NCBI RefSeq assembly: GCF_014193675.1 | Contig: NZ_BLXZ01000008.1 | Location: forward strand, 62,001-126,000 | DNA from: Geomonas limicola | Lineage (GTDB): Bacteria; Desulfobacterota; Desulfuromonadia; Geobacterales; Geobacteraceae | Length of the DNA: 64,000 bases | Reading direction: 5' to 3' | Part shown: positions 29,317-37,901 of the stretch, in pieces | Layout of the letters: each line of letters begins with the position of its first letter | Position numbering within the stretch: position 1 is the stretch's first letter | The notes under the pieces: model-generated | Database searches by the model: none | Told to the model about the DNA's origin: nothing | What the model saw: the letters and a program-made list of their open reading frames with translations, nothing else | Program-made: the position numbers and the translations under genes

Positions 29317-29613
29317 TTACCCCAAAAGATGTCGGAGAAAACCCGCCGTCACCACCCCGATTACCACCGTGTTGAACATGGAAAGTCTCATAGCCGCGAG
29401 CACCGTAATCACCAGCGCGATCAGATCCGCCGGGCGCGGGGAGACGAACGCCGGTGCAATCACCGAGATGAGCACGCATCCCGGCACCGCCTCCAGCACC
29501 GCCATGGCGCGCGGGCTCAGCTTTCGGTTACGCAGCGCCACGAACCCGATGATCCGGGTGAGGTAGGTGGCCGTTGCCATCCCGAAAATGGTAAGGACGT
29601 TATCAAGCTGCAT
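29317..29613 (-). CDS. azlD: AzlD-family branched-chain amino acid transport protein
   Basis: The 98-residue protein has four hydrophobic helices and the AzlD pattern (YLTRIIGF near residue 18, AVLEAVPGCVLISVIAPAF). It pairs with AzlC as the small subunit of an amino acid exporter. The ATG overlaps the azlC stop in a TGATG arrangement, so the two are translationally coupled. Confidence 0.9.
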   Translation of the reverse strand: MQLDNVLTIFGMATATYLTRIIGFVALRNRKLSPRAMAVLEAVPGCVLISVIAPAFVSPRPADLIALVITVLAAMRLSMFNTVVIGVVTAGFLRHLLG

Positions 29614-30380
29614 CAATAGTCCTCCCTGGCCCACAGGGAAGCCGCCACTATCCCCGATACCGCTCCCGCCGGCACGTACCAGGCGCCGGGAACGAGCAGC
29701 GAGGTGAGCCCCGCCACCACCAGGCTGATGATCCAGGGGCGTCCCTTGCGGAACCCGGTCCACATCCCCTTCAGCAACACCAGGAACACCGCGGGGAACG
29801 CCATGTCGAAGCCGTAGGTCTCCGCGTTCCCCATGATCGGACCGAGCAGCGATCCCAGCGTGGTAAAGCTCACCCACATGAGGTACATGCCGACGCAGGT
29901 CCCTACGTAGTAGGGGAGGCTGAAGCACCGCACGATGCCGTCCGCGGCGCGTTTGCGTGCGTCCGCGAGCGCCAGCGCCCAGCTCTCGTCCGTCATGAAG
30001 AACAGTGCGGGAAACGCCTTACGTTTGGGAAGGTGCTTTAGATAAGGAGCGAGTGCCGCGCCCATGAGGAGGTGGCGGCTGTTCACCAGGAACGTCATGG
30101 CGGTGATCAGTGCAAGGTGCGGTGGTGAGGTCCAGAGCTTCACCGCGGCGAACTCCGATCCACCGGCGAAGTTGCACCCCGTCATGAGCGGGACCTCCGC
30201 GACCGTAAGCCCCTTCTGTGCCGCCTGCGCCCCCAGAACGAGTGCCATCGGGATGACCCCCAAGAGTACCGGAGCCGTATCCGAGAGCCCGCGCCGGAAC
30301 TCAGATTTGGTCGAAACCACAGCCGTCTCCAGCTCAGCAGCAACCGCCCCGCTTACTTCCGTCCCCGCATCCTCACTCAT
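29613..30380 (-). CDS. azlC: AzlC-family branched-chain amino acid exporter subunit
   Basis: The 255-residue protein has a variable hydrophilic N-terminus (1-30) and about seven membrane helices carrying the AzlC pattern: FRRGLSDTAPVLLGVIPMALVLGAQA, SLPYYVGTCVGMYLMW, and an FMTDESWAL segment. It is the large subunit of the AzlCD exporter (branched-chain amino acids or azaleucine in B. subtilis). Confidence 0.92.
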   Translation of the reverse strand: MSEDAGTEVSGAVAAELETAVVSTKSEFRRGLSDTAPVLLGVIPMALVLGAQAAQKGLTVAEVPLMTGCNFAGGSEFAAVKLWTSPPHLALITAMTFLVNSRHLLMGAALAPYLKHLPKRKAFPALFFMTDESWALALADARKRAADGIVRCFSLPYYVGTCVGMYLMWVSFTTLGSLLGPIMGNAETYGFDMAFPAVFLVLLKGMWTGFRKGRPWIISLVVAGLTSLLVPGAWYVPAGAVSGIVAASLWAREDY

Positions 30381-30734
30381 AAATCCCTCCAGACTCGATA
30401 CTGTAAACCAAATTTGCCGTCAGGTACAGGTGCAGACAGATCGTTTTCGAACAGTAACAGTTGATGGATTGAATACATGCCGGAAGCTGTCACATCGTTG
30501 AGGAGCCGGCATTGTCAATTGTTCATGGTCCATTGTCAATTGTTCCTCGCCGTTACGCCGATTGTTCCCAACGAACACAACTGTGCCCTGTAGGGACACT
30601 TCCAGTTCCTTCCCAGCTCCGTAAGTGGCTGAATTGGCTCATAAGCTCGCTCTGGCACTTTGCCTGCTCATTATAGGGGACGCTGCAAGGCAGCTGTTCC
30701 CTGAGGGGACACATTTCATCAAGGAGGAACGTGA
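30381..30734. other. Intergenic region with direct repeat and sigma-54-type promoter
   Basis: No gene is seen. The 14-mer ATTGTCAATTGTTC occurs twice in tandem (30511 and 30532). The right part carries a sigma-54-type promoter for the following receiver gene. Confidence 0.5.
30653..30668 (+). promoter_or_regulatory. Putative sigma-54 (-24/-12) promoter
   Basis: TGGCACTTTGCCTGCT fits TGGCAC-N5-TTGCT with one mismatch (C for T) and the required 10-base spacing between GG and GC. It lies about 67 bases before the orphan receiver gene, which would give a leader of roughly 55 nt. Confidence 0.55.
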
Positions 30735-31154
30735 ATGAGAGGGGTATCGGTGATTGCGGGGAAAAGCGACGATGTGCATTCCGACCTTGTCCTTGTCCTG
30801 GATGACGACGAATTCATTCGGGACTTGGTCAAAAACATGCTGCAACATCTGGGCTACAGCGTTATCACCTGCGCCACTGGCGAGGACGCCATCGAGCGCT
30901 ACAAAAGAGCCATGGAGGCAGGCTGGCCCTTTTATGCAGCAATTTTGGACCTGCTGGTAGTTGATGGAATGGGAGGGGCGGAATCGGCCAAGGAAATTCT
31001 CAGGATCGATCCCGCGGCTAAGTTGATTGTTTCCAGTGGCTACTCGGATGAGCCAGTGTTAGCCAAATGGAAAGCTTACGGGTTCACCGCAAGTCTGGCG
31101 AAGCCTTATACCCTCAAGGCCTTGTCGGACGTGCTGGAATCCCTGCGCTCTTGA
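30735..31154 (+). CDS. Orphan receiver-domain protein
   Basis: The 139-residue single receiver has the acidic pair VLDDDE, acceptor Asp in AAILDLLVVDGMGG, and Lys in SLAKPYT. The sequence around its C-terminal half resembles the terminal receiver of the hybrid kinase ending at 23714 (GYSxxPVxAxxxxYGF). It has no output domain, so it may relay phosphate or compete for it. The ATG follows AAGGAGG. A sigma-54-type promoter precedes it. Confidence 0.88.
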   Translation: MRGVSVIAGKSDDVHSDLVLVLDDDEFIRDLVKNMLQHLGYSVITCATGEDAIERYKRAMEAGWPFYAAILDLLVVDGMGGAESAKEILRIDPAAKLIVSSGYSDEPVLAKWKAYGFTASLAKPYTLKALSDVLESLRS

Positions 31155-31260
31155 CGGTGGGCACGAGTGCAGGACCGGAACCTGGAGGTGAGCTCAAAGT
31201 ACCTGGGTAGGGCTGGCACAATGGTTTGCACTTGCGGGTGAGCTTGATGTCATGGCGCTA

Positions 31261-31290
31261 GTCCCCTCACCCCTTTCGGGAGAGGGGACC
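31261..31290. repeat. GTCCCCTC...GAGGGGAC hairpin element
   Basis: GTCCCCTCACCCCTTTC and GGGAGAGGGGACC form a G/C-tract hairpin of the CCCCTTT family. It lies just beyond the 3' end of the T6SS cargo module and may act as its transcription end. Confidence 0.45.
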
Positions 31291-31299
31291 GCTTGGTTT

Positions 31300-32331
31300 T
31301 CAACGCCTGCTGTACGTCTTTACCTCCGTCTTACCCAGCAGGATGACGTACTTCCCGTCGTTGAGAGAAGTATGGATGACCTCCGGATTGTCGCTGATCT
31401 CGAGCTTAAGTTGCATAGGGTAATCCGTCTTTTCACCCGAGAGCTTCTTATAAGCAGCGGTGACCTCAGCCTCGTCGAAACGAACAACAGCTTGGAACTT
31501 CCGCCCGGTTTTATCATCCCAATACACTTCCAGGCTTTGCGGCAGCCCACGAGAAGTCCGTGCATTCGAGGTTTTGACAAAATCAAAGTATTCCTCTTCA
31601 CCATTCAGCGTCTTCAGCCACAGCATTCGATTTTTCTGCCCGATAACCTCGAGGTTCCATCGGTACTGCTTGCTGAAATGATCAGATATCCCCGGAGGCA
31701 CCCCGTGCTCGTTAAGATCTCTCAGTTCTTGCGGCTTAAGCGACTCGTGGAGAATTTGATCAATAAAATCAGCCCTGGACACTTCCTCATTATCTAGAAC
31801 AGTCTTCCAGTCCATAGCCACTTCTGCGGCTCTAAAGTTGCCAACTTCTACCGAGATGCCTTCTGCTGAAACCCAAACTGAGACTGCGCCCTCCGGACCA
31901 AAACCGAACCTGATGTAGTAGGAATTGGGGGTTTTACCCGTCTTGGGACTGATCATCGTTTGGCACAATTCCAGGATGGTGTCGTACGGTAATACAAAAT
32001 CACCAGCAAAAAATTTGTTCTCCGTAAAAGAGAACCATGTTGCAGAAAGCTTAGCGGGAAGGGATTTCATTGTTTTCCCTACAACGTGCGTGGAACCGAT
32101 TTCTCCCCATCTATTATCGATCAGAAACTTAGCGGGTACGTATAGATACGAGCCATCTTTAAGGGTGAGGTCTCCACGTATTAGCGTCATAGGGTAGCGC
32201 CTGTGAGCACTTTCTGTTGGTAACCAATCAAATTTCTCTGTATGCATAATGGAAAATATTCCTTTTGCCTCAGAATTAAACGGAACTAGAATAAATAAGG
32301 TTATTAACAAAATGCGTAGATGTCTAACCAT
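31300..32331 (-). CDS. Exported DUF2931-like protein, probable immunity to the adjacent Tle1 effector
   Basis: The ~343-residue protein has a signal peptide (MVRHLRILLITLFILVPFNSEAKG) with no lipobox Cys. The mature domain resembles DUF2931 (FDWLPTESAHRRYPMTLIRGDL, YYIRFGFGPEGAVSVWVS). Related exported proteins lie next to DUF2235 lipase effectors and are thought to protect the producer from periplasmic self-attack. That role is inferred from position. ATG 32331 follows GGGAGGTATTC and overlaps the effector stop by 8 nt. Its base composition is more AT-rich than the adaptor genes upstream. Confidence 0.6.
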   Translation of the reverse strand: MVRHLRILLITLFILVPFNSEAKGIFSIMHTEKFDWLPTESAHRRYPMTLIRGDLTLKDGSYLYVPAKFLIDNRWGEIGSTHVVGKTMKSLPAKLSATWFSFTENKFFAGDFVLPYDTILELCQTMISPKTGKTPNSYYIRFGFGPEGAVSVWVSAEGISVEVGNFRAAEVAMDWKTVLDNEEVSRADFIDQILHESLKPQELRDLNEHGVPPGISDHFSKQYRWNLEVIGQKNRMLWLKTLNGEEEYFDFVKTSNARTSRGLPQSLEVYWDDKTGRKFQAVVRFDEAEVTAAYKKLSGEKTDYPMQLKLEISDNPEVIHTSLNDGKYVILLGKTEVKTYSRR

Positions 32332-33625
32332 CGAATACCTCCCGTTTCCGGTGCCCAAACACAAGATCCTCATGTGTAAACTGAGGATCATTGCATCCCA
32401 AAATACAGCCAAAACGTGCAGAGAAGTGAAGATAGTCATGCCTTACTGTTTTGATGGTGTCAGAATTTAAATTAAGCCAGTCTTCAGGTGAAGACAGAGG
32501 AGAATTATTAATTAATGCATCAATTTCAAGGAGGGGTGTAGGTATGAAATATTTTGTTATTAGTTTGGAACTAAAGTTAAGACCTTTATTTGCTGCGAAT
32601 TTTGCCATCATTTTCAAAGGGATGCGATGGTATTTGTTACTGATTGCTTTTCGCGTCGCTTTTACGGAGTTCCAAAGTTCATCTTCCTGAATCTCATCCT
32701 TGTAATACCATCCCGTCGCTAGCAGCCAATCTCTTTCTCTGATAAGTGCAACCTTATCAGAGACGCTGAGGGCGTTTTTCCTTAGAATAAACATTATCAG
32801 GTATTCATTCTCATCCTCATTGTCGACATACCCGCCCCCAATGTCTGAATGAGCTCCTGGCAGGTATAACTCTTTACCGTGAGGGCTACTGCTAATATTG
32901 GTAAGTGGGTAGTGTTTCCTGTGCTCCTCTGCGGCCGCCAATTGGACTACGTCCTCAGCATATTTTATTGCGTCTAGATTAAGCTCACGTGTATCATTGC
33001 TTGGATTAAAACCATAAGAAGCCACCGTATCAAACAATCCAATGAATTTTACTTTGATTTCATGTACTACATGGCCGCAGGACTTTAGTTTGAGCTTCAG
33101 GTTGCTCTGCTTTCCGAGCAGCGCAGAGTGTATAAAGCTTCTGGCTGCAGCTGCGCCTCGGCTGAAACCAAAACAATCAAGGTGCAGGCAATTGATATCT
33201 CTGTCATTTTTTAACAATTGATTGATTTCTTTCATGACTCTAGTAATCGCTTTTTCTACTTTGCCCAGTATCCCCCTTGAACCCAGCCCGGTTCCTGCCG
33301 TTATTGACGAATCAGCTTCGTCATCTTCTGTTCCAATGCCTTCAATATAAATAGATAGACTATGGTCATACTCAGGATCTTTCCGGTAATACAGCTCAAG
33401 TATCGCAACGTTGGTAAGCGCATTTTCATAGCTTGCTCCCCGGTTTATTCCTTTCTCCCCCAGCCCTGTGTTCGTCCTGTTATTAAGAGTCCCGTCGAAG
33501 AAGAGTGCGACTCGTATCTTAACTCGCGCTGTTGCCGCGCCAATTTGTTTCTGACAGTAGTAACAGGGCGATCCGGCCTCGTTGGAATTGCCGGAATATT
33601 CCACTTTCGATGCCGTTCCCGTCAT
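32324..33625 (-). CDS. Type VI secretion lipase effector, Tle1/DUF2235 family
   Basis: The 433-residue alpha/beta-hydrolase has the DUF2235 pattern: VALFFDGTLNN at the start, nucleophile Ser in GFSRGAAAARSF, LFDTVASYG, and a catalytic-His region PGAHSDIGGGY. Known Tle1 proteins are phospholipases delivered into target cells by T6SS spikes. It starts with an ATG overlapping the preceding stop (ATGA at 33625). A longer GTG start at 33631 is possible. It has no PAAR or VgrG domain of its own, so it needs the adjacent PAAR/DUF4123 pair for loading. It is AT-rich compared with flanking genes. Confidence 0.85.
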   Translation of the reverse strand: MTGTASKVEYSGNSNEAGSPCYYCQKQIGAATARVKIRVALFFDGTLNNRTNTGLGEKGINRGASYENALTNVAILELYYRKDPEYDHSLSIYIEGIGTEDDEADSSITAGTGLGSRGILGKVEKAITRVMKEINQLLKNDRDINCLHLDCFGFSRGAAAARSFIHSALLGKQSNLKLKLKSCGHVVHEIKVKFIGLFDTVASYGFNPSNDTRELNLDAIKYAEDVVQLAAAEEHRKHYPLTNISSSPHGKELYLPGAHSDIGGGYVDNEDENEYLIMFILRKNALSVSDKVALIRERDWLLATGWYYKDEIQEDELWNSVKATRKAISNKYHRIPLKMMAKFAANKGLNFSSKLITKYFIPTPLLEIDALINNSPLSSPEDWLNLNSDTIKTVRHDYLHFSARFGCILGCNDPQFTHEDLVFGHRKREVFDG

Positions 33626-34005
33626 GGCCACTTGTCCAGGACATCTTCCAAGGTCAGCTTGATCAGCGGCGACAGGTCCTCAAACTGGCGCAGGAAGTAC
33701 TCCAACTTGCTCTCTTCTGTCATGTCGGCCTTCGTCAAAATGGAAGCCAGCTGGGGCGACAGCGGAATGTCGTAGTGGAACAAGATCTTGTACGCGATCA
33801 GCTTCTGAATGCCGATCTCTTGGCGGATCCCGTGTTCCTGGGAGAAGGTGATCATGGTCCTCACAAAGACGGTGAGGACATCGTCGGTCTGGTTGCGGCT
33901 CCACTCGGGGAAGTTCATCTTGATGAAGTCGAGCGTTATAGTGACAAAACGCTCCATCATCGCCTTTCCCATTGCCTCCATTTGCCTCTCTCCAATGACA
34001 AACAT
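33622..34005 (-). CDS. Small helical protein of the T6SS cargo module, function unknown
   Basis: The 127-residue predicted all-helical soluble protein has no recognised domain. It has an excellent ribosome binding site (GGAGGAGAAAGGCG) at ATG 34005. It sits between the DUF4123 adaptor and the lipase effector, overlapping the effector start. A chaperone or co-adaptor role is plausible from position only. Confidence 0.6.
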   Translation of the reverse strand: MFVIGERQMEAMGKAMMERFVTITLDFIKMNFPEWSRNQTDDVLTVFVRTMITFSQEHGIRQEIGIQKLIAYKILFHYDIPLSPQLASILTKADMTEESKLEYFLRQFEDLSPLIKLTLEDVLDKWP

Positions 34006-34070
34006 CGCCTTTCTCCTCCGGTCCCCATCGTCGAACCTTAGTCGCAAAGGGTGGAAAACAGCGCTGCTCG

Positions 34071-34652
34071 CTACGTGAGTTTAACCCGGTACTCACTCAG
34101 GCATTCGGTAGGTGGTTGCTCGTCCGTCCCGCCGGCTCTGTCCAACGAAAAGCAAACTACCTCCCGACCAGTATGCGATTCCAGATACGCCGCCGTCAGA
34201 GGCCCAAAGAACTGGAGGAGTTCCTCCTTGGTGCAATTCGGCAAAAGATCCCGTAAAACCCGCGGGTCATAGAACCTGAAGAGCGCTCGCTCTCCCCCTT
34301 GGAGTTGTACGAAGAGCATTCTCCGCAGATGGCGACGAACCGCGGCGAAGTTGTCCGGTCCTGCAAGGTAGATTCCCCAGCTGTTCCCCCAGCCGGCTGT
34401 TGTGAGTCGGTCGAGAAAGCTCGAGTTCGGGCGCAGCGCTACCAGGTGTGGGCCTCGGTGGTCCATTGCCAGGGAAAAACCCGGAGGGTAGAGAGGTTGG
34501 ACGTCGCAGTCGGCGTCTTCGAGTAACGAAAAGATCCTACGATCCCGTGCCGTGTCGATGACGGCATAGAGCGGTGTTGTGAGACGATTGAAGAACCGGT
34601 AGAGAACCATGGAGATTTCTGGGGAGTTGTGCCGAGGAAGGTCGCCCTGCAT
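34071..34652 (-). CDS. DUF4123 domain T6SS effector adaptor/chaperone
   Basis: The 193-residue protein has the DUF4123 pattern: LYAVIDTARDRRIFSLLEDADCDVQPLYP at about residues 30-60, then a WGIYLAGPDNFAAVRRHLRRMLFVQL segment and an FRFYDPRVLRDLLP motif. DUF4123 proteins load effectors onto VgrG or PAAR tips. The start is ATG 34652, 4 bases after the PAAR gene stop, with a weak ribosome binding site that suggests coupling. A second ATG at residue 15 is possible. Confidence 0.85.
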   Translation of the reverse strand: MQGDLPRHNSPEISMVLYRFFNRLTTPLYAVIDTARDRRIFSLLEDADCDVQPLYPPGFSLAMDHRGPHLVALRPNSSFLDRLTTAGWGNSWGIYLAGPDNFAAVRRHLRRMLFVQLQGGERALFRFYDPRVLRDLLPNCTKEELLQFFGPLTAAYLESHTGREVVCFSLDRAGGTDEQPPTECLSEYRVKLT

Positions 34653-34655
34653 TTC

Positions 34656-35012
34656 TTATTTCTCGGCAACGATGAAAGGGCTTCCTGCGGCAGCAGCTTG
34701 TTCGGCGCAGCGCCCAAGCGAACTCGTCCCGATGAAGACGTTCGCGCAGCCACCGACGATGACTCCACCATGGGCGGTCTTATCCCCCAGTCGTGCGGTT
34801 GGCCGGCCGTTGATGAAGACGGACGGCTCACCTTCGACGATCACGTCGACAGGTCCAATACACTTGACCTTGTCACCAACACGCGCCGCCGGCATCCCTC
34901 CGACAAAGACGTCGGGAGATCCCTCCAATATCGGCCCGCCCTCATGCGGACGGGTGATTTCCTTCGCAGGGCATGTGTGGGCGTCACCAACTCTTGCGGC
35001 CGGCATTCCCAT
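34656..35012 (-). CDS. PAAR domain T6SS spike-tip protein
   Basis: The 118-residue protein is made of PAAR repeats: MPAARVGDAHTCP, GMPAARVGDKVKC, GRPTARLGDKTAHGG. PAAR proteins cap the VgrG spike and connect effectors. The start ATG 35012 follows GGAGGAAAACC, and this is the first gene of a five-gene leftward operon. The C-terminus is short with no fused toxin. Confidence 0.93.
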   Translation of the reverse strand: MGMPAARVGDAHTCPAKEITRPHEGGPILEGSPDVFVGGMPAARVGDKVKCIGPVDVIVEGEPSVFINGRPTARLGDKTAHGGVIVGGCANVFIGTSSLGRCAEQAAAAGSPFIVAEK

Positions 35013-35581
35013 GGTTTTCCTCCTTCAGGGAAGGTGCCAGTTTTGTCCCCGGATCAGCTCGGGTTAATATAATCTAACCAGTTGATTCGTCAAGTTGGTC
35101 AATTCGGCATTTGAGCCACCTCCGGGTGGACAGCCGAAAAATTTCCTTATTAGCTCTGATCTTCCTCTAGTGAGTCCCTCTCCCTTCAAGGGGGAGGACA
35201 GGAGGGGGGTGGGGGTCAGCTTCGTACCAGTTTGCCCATCGGTGCGAAGTGGCGGTTTGGTAGCTAGTCAGTGGCTGAAGCACTTTCGGATATCTCTAGT
35301 CCATTTTCATTGTCAAATCATAGCTTTTGAACCATCAAAATACCCTGAACACCAGTTGCTGGAGCCAGCCTGTACCAGTGTTGTCTTTTCTGATACCCAA
35401 TCATACAGTGTCCTTAGCATCTTCATGACCCTCAAAACTTTGAGAATTTCTGAGTAAGACCAAAACTTACACTGAGCAAGATTTAATTGTAGTTGACTCA
35501 ATCTCTGAAACGGTGTAAGTCAGAGTGCATGTGAATTGTAGTCATGTACTGGGGATGGAGGGCATGGTAGAACTGAAAGAT

Positions 35582-35621
35582 AGCCGCCTAAGTCAGCAAA
35601 GCTGAGTAGGCGGCTTTTTTT
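35582..35621 (+). terminator. Orphan intrinsic terminator
   Basis: AGCCGCCTA / TAGGCGGCT forms a perfect 9-bp stem enclosing a second CAGC-AAA-GCTG stem, followed by TTTTTTT. No coding gene precedes it on this strand for over 500 bases, so it may end an unannotated small RNA or be a remnant. Confidence 0.8.
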
Positions 35622-35715
35622 ATGACAGAAGCCTGGAAACTTAACGCCTAGCATGAAATGCACGCGAAGGGATCTTGGACGATAAGTCCCCACTCCCCAA
35701 AACATCGGCTAGGTG

Positions 35716-35818
35716 TTATCCCATTAATCCGTTCATCCCTGTTAGCTTTAAGGTTTTATCCCATTAATCCCGTTCATCCCTGTTGGTTTTAGGGTTTTAT
35801 CCCTTTCATCCCTATTAG
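35716..35818. repeat. Direct repeat, about 2.5 copies of a TTATCCCATTAATCC-GTTCATCCCTGTT unit
   Basis: Copies begin at 35716, 35756 and (shortened) 35797, with near-identical TTATCCCATTAATCC and GTTCATCCCTGTT words and about 40-base spacing. They end 16 bases before the epimerase start codon, placing them in its leader. Confidence 0.7.
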
Positions 35819-35833
35819 TAATTGGAGGGTTTC

Positions 35834-36934
35834 ATGTCGCAGTTCGTAGTAGCCGATGCCATCGTATCCATCATCAGTTCCCCGCTTGTTACCCCCTTCA
35901 GGATAGCCACCGGACAGCACGACGAGTTGGAGAACGTCTTCCTCTGCCTGCGCACCACTGACGGCGTCTGTGGTTACGGCGAAGCCGCCGTGGCCACCCA
36001 CATCACCGGGGAAACCATCCCCGGCACCCTGGCGAACCTCGAGCGCATCGCGGCAGCCCTGAAAGGGTGCACCGTTGAAGACCCCGAAGCTCTCTGTCGC
36101 GAACTCGCCCCGAGTCTCAAGGGAAACCACGCCGCCCTGGCCGCCCTCGAGATGGCCATCCTCGACATCACCTGCCGAATCCAGGGGATTCCCCTCTACC
36201 AGTACTTCCCGCCCGCTACCGACAAAGGGAACAAGTTCACCTTCAACACCGACATCACCATCGTCATCGGCAGCGTCGAAGAAGCGCGTACTGCCACAGC
36301 TCAGTACAGCGCGCAGGGTTTCACCACCTTCAAGATCAAAGTCGGCAAAGACGAGGCAATCGACCTCGAGCGCGTGTTGGCCGTGCGCGAGATAGCGCCC
36401 CAAAGCGAGCTCATCCTCGACGCCAATATGGGCTTCAACGCCGCCCGGATGCTCGCCTTCCTGGACCAGCTCGACCAGCACGGCGCCCGCCCCGTCCTCC
36501 TTGAGCAGCCCGTCCCCAAGTACGACTGGGAGGGGCTCTCCACCATAACCAAAGCCCTGGAGGGGAGCGAGACCCTGGTCTGCGCCGACGAGAGCGTGGG
36601 GAGTTTGAGCGATGCCAAGCGCGCCATCGACACCGGAGCCGTCAGCGCCATCAACATCAAGACCATGAAGAGTGGCCTGTTCGAGGGAGCCGAGATAGCC
36701 AGGTTGGCCGCCCGGAACAACATCCCCCTCATGTTGGGTGCCATGATGGAAAGCGCCCTCTCGATAACTGCCTCCGCCCACATGGCCGCGGGCCTCGGCT
36801 GTATCGACTACGCCGACCTCGACACCACCTTCTTCATCAAAGGCGAGCTGTCGCACTCGCCGTACCTGGATAACACCGGAAAGTTCGAGTTGGTAGGAGC
36901 CGCACCTGGAATTGGAGTTGAGCCTAAGTTCTAG
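35834..36934 (+). CDS. Dipeptide epimerase (L-Ala-D/L-Glu epimerase-like, enolase superfamily)
   Basis: The 366-residue protein has the muconate-lactonizing-enzyme subgroup layout: an N-terminal capping domain, then a barrel with the KxK motif (FKIKVGK), metal ligands in LILDANMGF, LLEQPV and VCADESVG, and the second catalytic Lys in NIKTMKSG. The late DxD in YADLDTTFF is the dipeptide-ammonium-binding signature of dipeptide epimerases. The role is probably recycling of murein peptides or other dipeptides. ATG 35834 follows GGAGGG. Confidence 0.88.
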   Translation: MSQFVVADAIVSIISSPLVTPFRIATGQHDELENVFLCLRTTDGVCGYGEAAVATHITGETIPGTLANLERIAAALKGCTVEDPEALCRELAPSLKGNHAALAALEMAILDITCRIQGIPLYQYFPPATDKGNKFTFNTDITIVIGSVEEARTATAQYSAQGFTTFKIKVGKDEAIDLERVLAVREIAPQSELILDANMGFNAARMLAFLDQLDQHGARPVLLEQPVPKYDWEGLSTITKALEGSETLVCADESVGSLSDAKRAIDTGAVSAINIKTMKSGLFEGAEIARLAARNNIPLMLGAMMESALSITASAHMAAGLGCIDYADLDTTFFIKGELSHSPYLDNTGKFELVGAAPGIGVEPKF

Positions 36935-36984
36935 GTCATCTGTAAATTTCAGACGAGCACGACCTTTAATCGGCAAAAGATTCG

Positions 36985-37025
36985 CTCACGTTTCCTCCTT
37001 TGGAGAAAGGGGATCAGGGGAGAGT
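36985..37025. repeat. CCTCCTTTGGAGAAAGGGGATCAGGGGAGAG-type element
   Basis: A copy of the CCCCTTTGGAGAGGGG family, found between the epimerase and the lipoprotein gene. The rest of the 220-base gap holds nothing recognisable. Confidence 0.5.
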
Positions 37026-37158
37026 CACTTTTGAGTTCTTGACAGATAAGGCCTGAAGGTAACGCAACACCGTAAGTTTGGCACCAGGTTGTCGTGGGGA
37101 TAACGAGAAGACAGCACAATAAACTGAGCGTTACTAAACGGGTATACAGGGGGGAGTT

Positions 37159-37851
37159 ATGCCGAAAAAAGCGTGGTACGCAGCGGTGCTTCTCATTGTT
37201 GTGGTGCTTGGACTGTTTGGCTGTGGCGGTGGTGGGGGCGGGGGCGGTACTCTCACCCCGACCGGGACACCCGTTAATCTCGCGGCCTTCAAAGCCGTGT
37301 ACATCGGTGCTACAACCGGCACGCAGTACTCGTTTCCCGCTCTCGTCGGCTCAGATTCGCTGGGGCGTCCCTGGTCCGGTTCCTTAGCTGTGATTGCCGA
37401 TGGCCCGACGACCTTCGAGGGACAGAGCGTAACCAAGCGGCGGATCCAGGCTACGGCACGGCTTGGTAGTGGAACTCCCGTCACAGAAACGACAACGGCC
37501 TACTTCCTGGCATCGACAGGGCTTCCTTACAAGTCCGTCACAAGTACCGGCATCACCTATATCCCCACCACAGCCGCGAACATCCCGTCGACCGCCAATG
37601 TCGGAGACTTCGGTGAACTCGGCACGTATTCAGGCAGTGATGGAACCACCGAAAGCGCGACGTGGTCACTTGCTCCCGGCATAAATGGGGCTTCGAAGTT
37701 GTCCTTCTCCTCAGCAATCAAATCAGGTTCAACGATTGTTTCTGCAGAGGTAGATACCTTCACCCTTGACCCAAATGGGGGCGTACTCGGGTTAGAGGTG
37801 AGTGTTACGATCAGTGGCGTCACCGTAAACATGGCGGGAAGCAAAAACTAG
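37159..37851 (+). CDS. Hypothetical lipoprotein
   Basis: The 230-residue protein has a lipoprotein signal peptide ending LFGC and a run of glycines directly after the Cys, as is frequent in Geobacter surface lipoproteins. The mature part is Ser/Thr/Gly-rich and probably beta-structured, with no recognised domain. ATG 37159 follows GGGGGGAGTT. Confidence 0.75.
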   Translation: MPKKAWYAAVLLIVVVLGLFGCGGGGGGGGTLTPTGTPVNLAAFKAVYIGATTGTQYSFPALVGSDSLGRPWSGSLAVIADGPTTFEGQSVTKRRIQATARLGSGTPVTETTTAYFLASTGLPYKSVTSTGITYIPTTAANIPSTANVGDFGELGTYSGSDGTTESATWSLAPGINGASKLSFSSAIKSGSTIVSAEVDTFTLDPNGGVLGLEVSVTISGVTVNMAGSKN

Positions 37852-37901
37852 CTGTGCCAATTGCTTAGCTTTGTCTGGCTGTGCAACCTTGGGAGGGATG
37901 C

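Larger units (their letters stand above)
35013..35833. other. Intergenic region with G/C hairpin, orphan terminator and direct repeats
   Basis: About 820 bases without a supported gene. It contains a CCCTCTCCCTTCAAGGGGGAGG hairpin-type element (35174-35220), a strong terminator at 35582-35621 with no gene upstream, and a direct-repeat block at 35716-35818. Confidence 0.5.

Noticed and set aside
31214-31230. Sigma-54 promoter TGGCACAATGGTTTGCA
   Set aside because: The spacing between GG and GC is one base too long, and no forward-strand gene follows.
36935-37158. c-di-GMP (GEMM) riboswitch before the lipoprotein gene
   Set aside because: Characteristic GEMM core words were not found.
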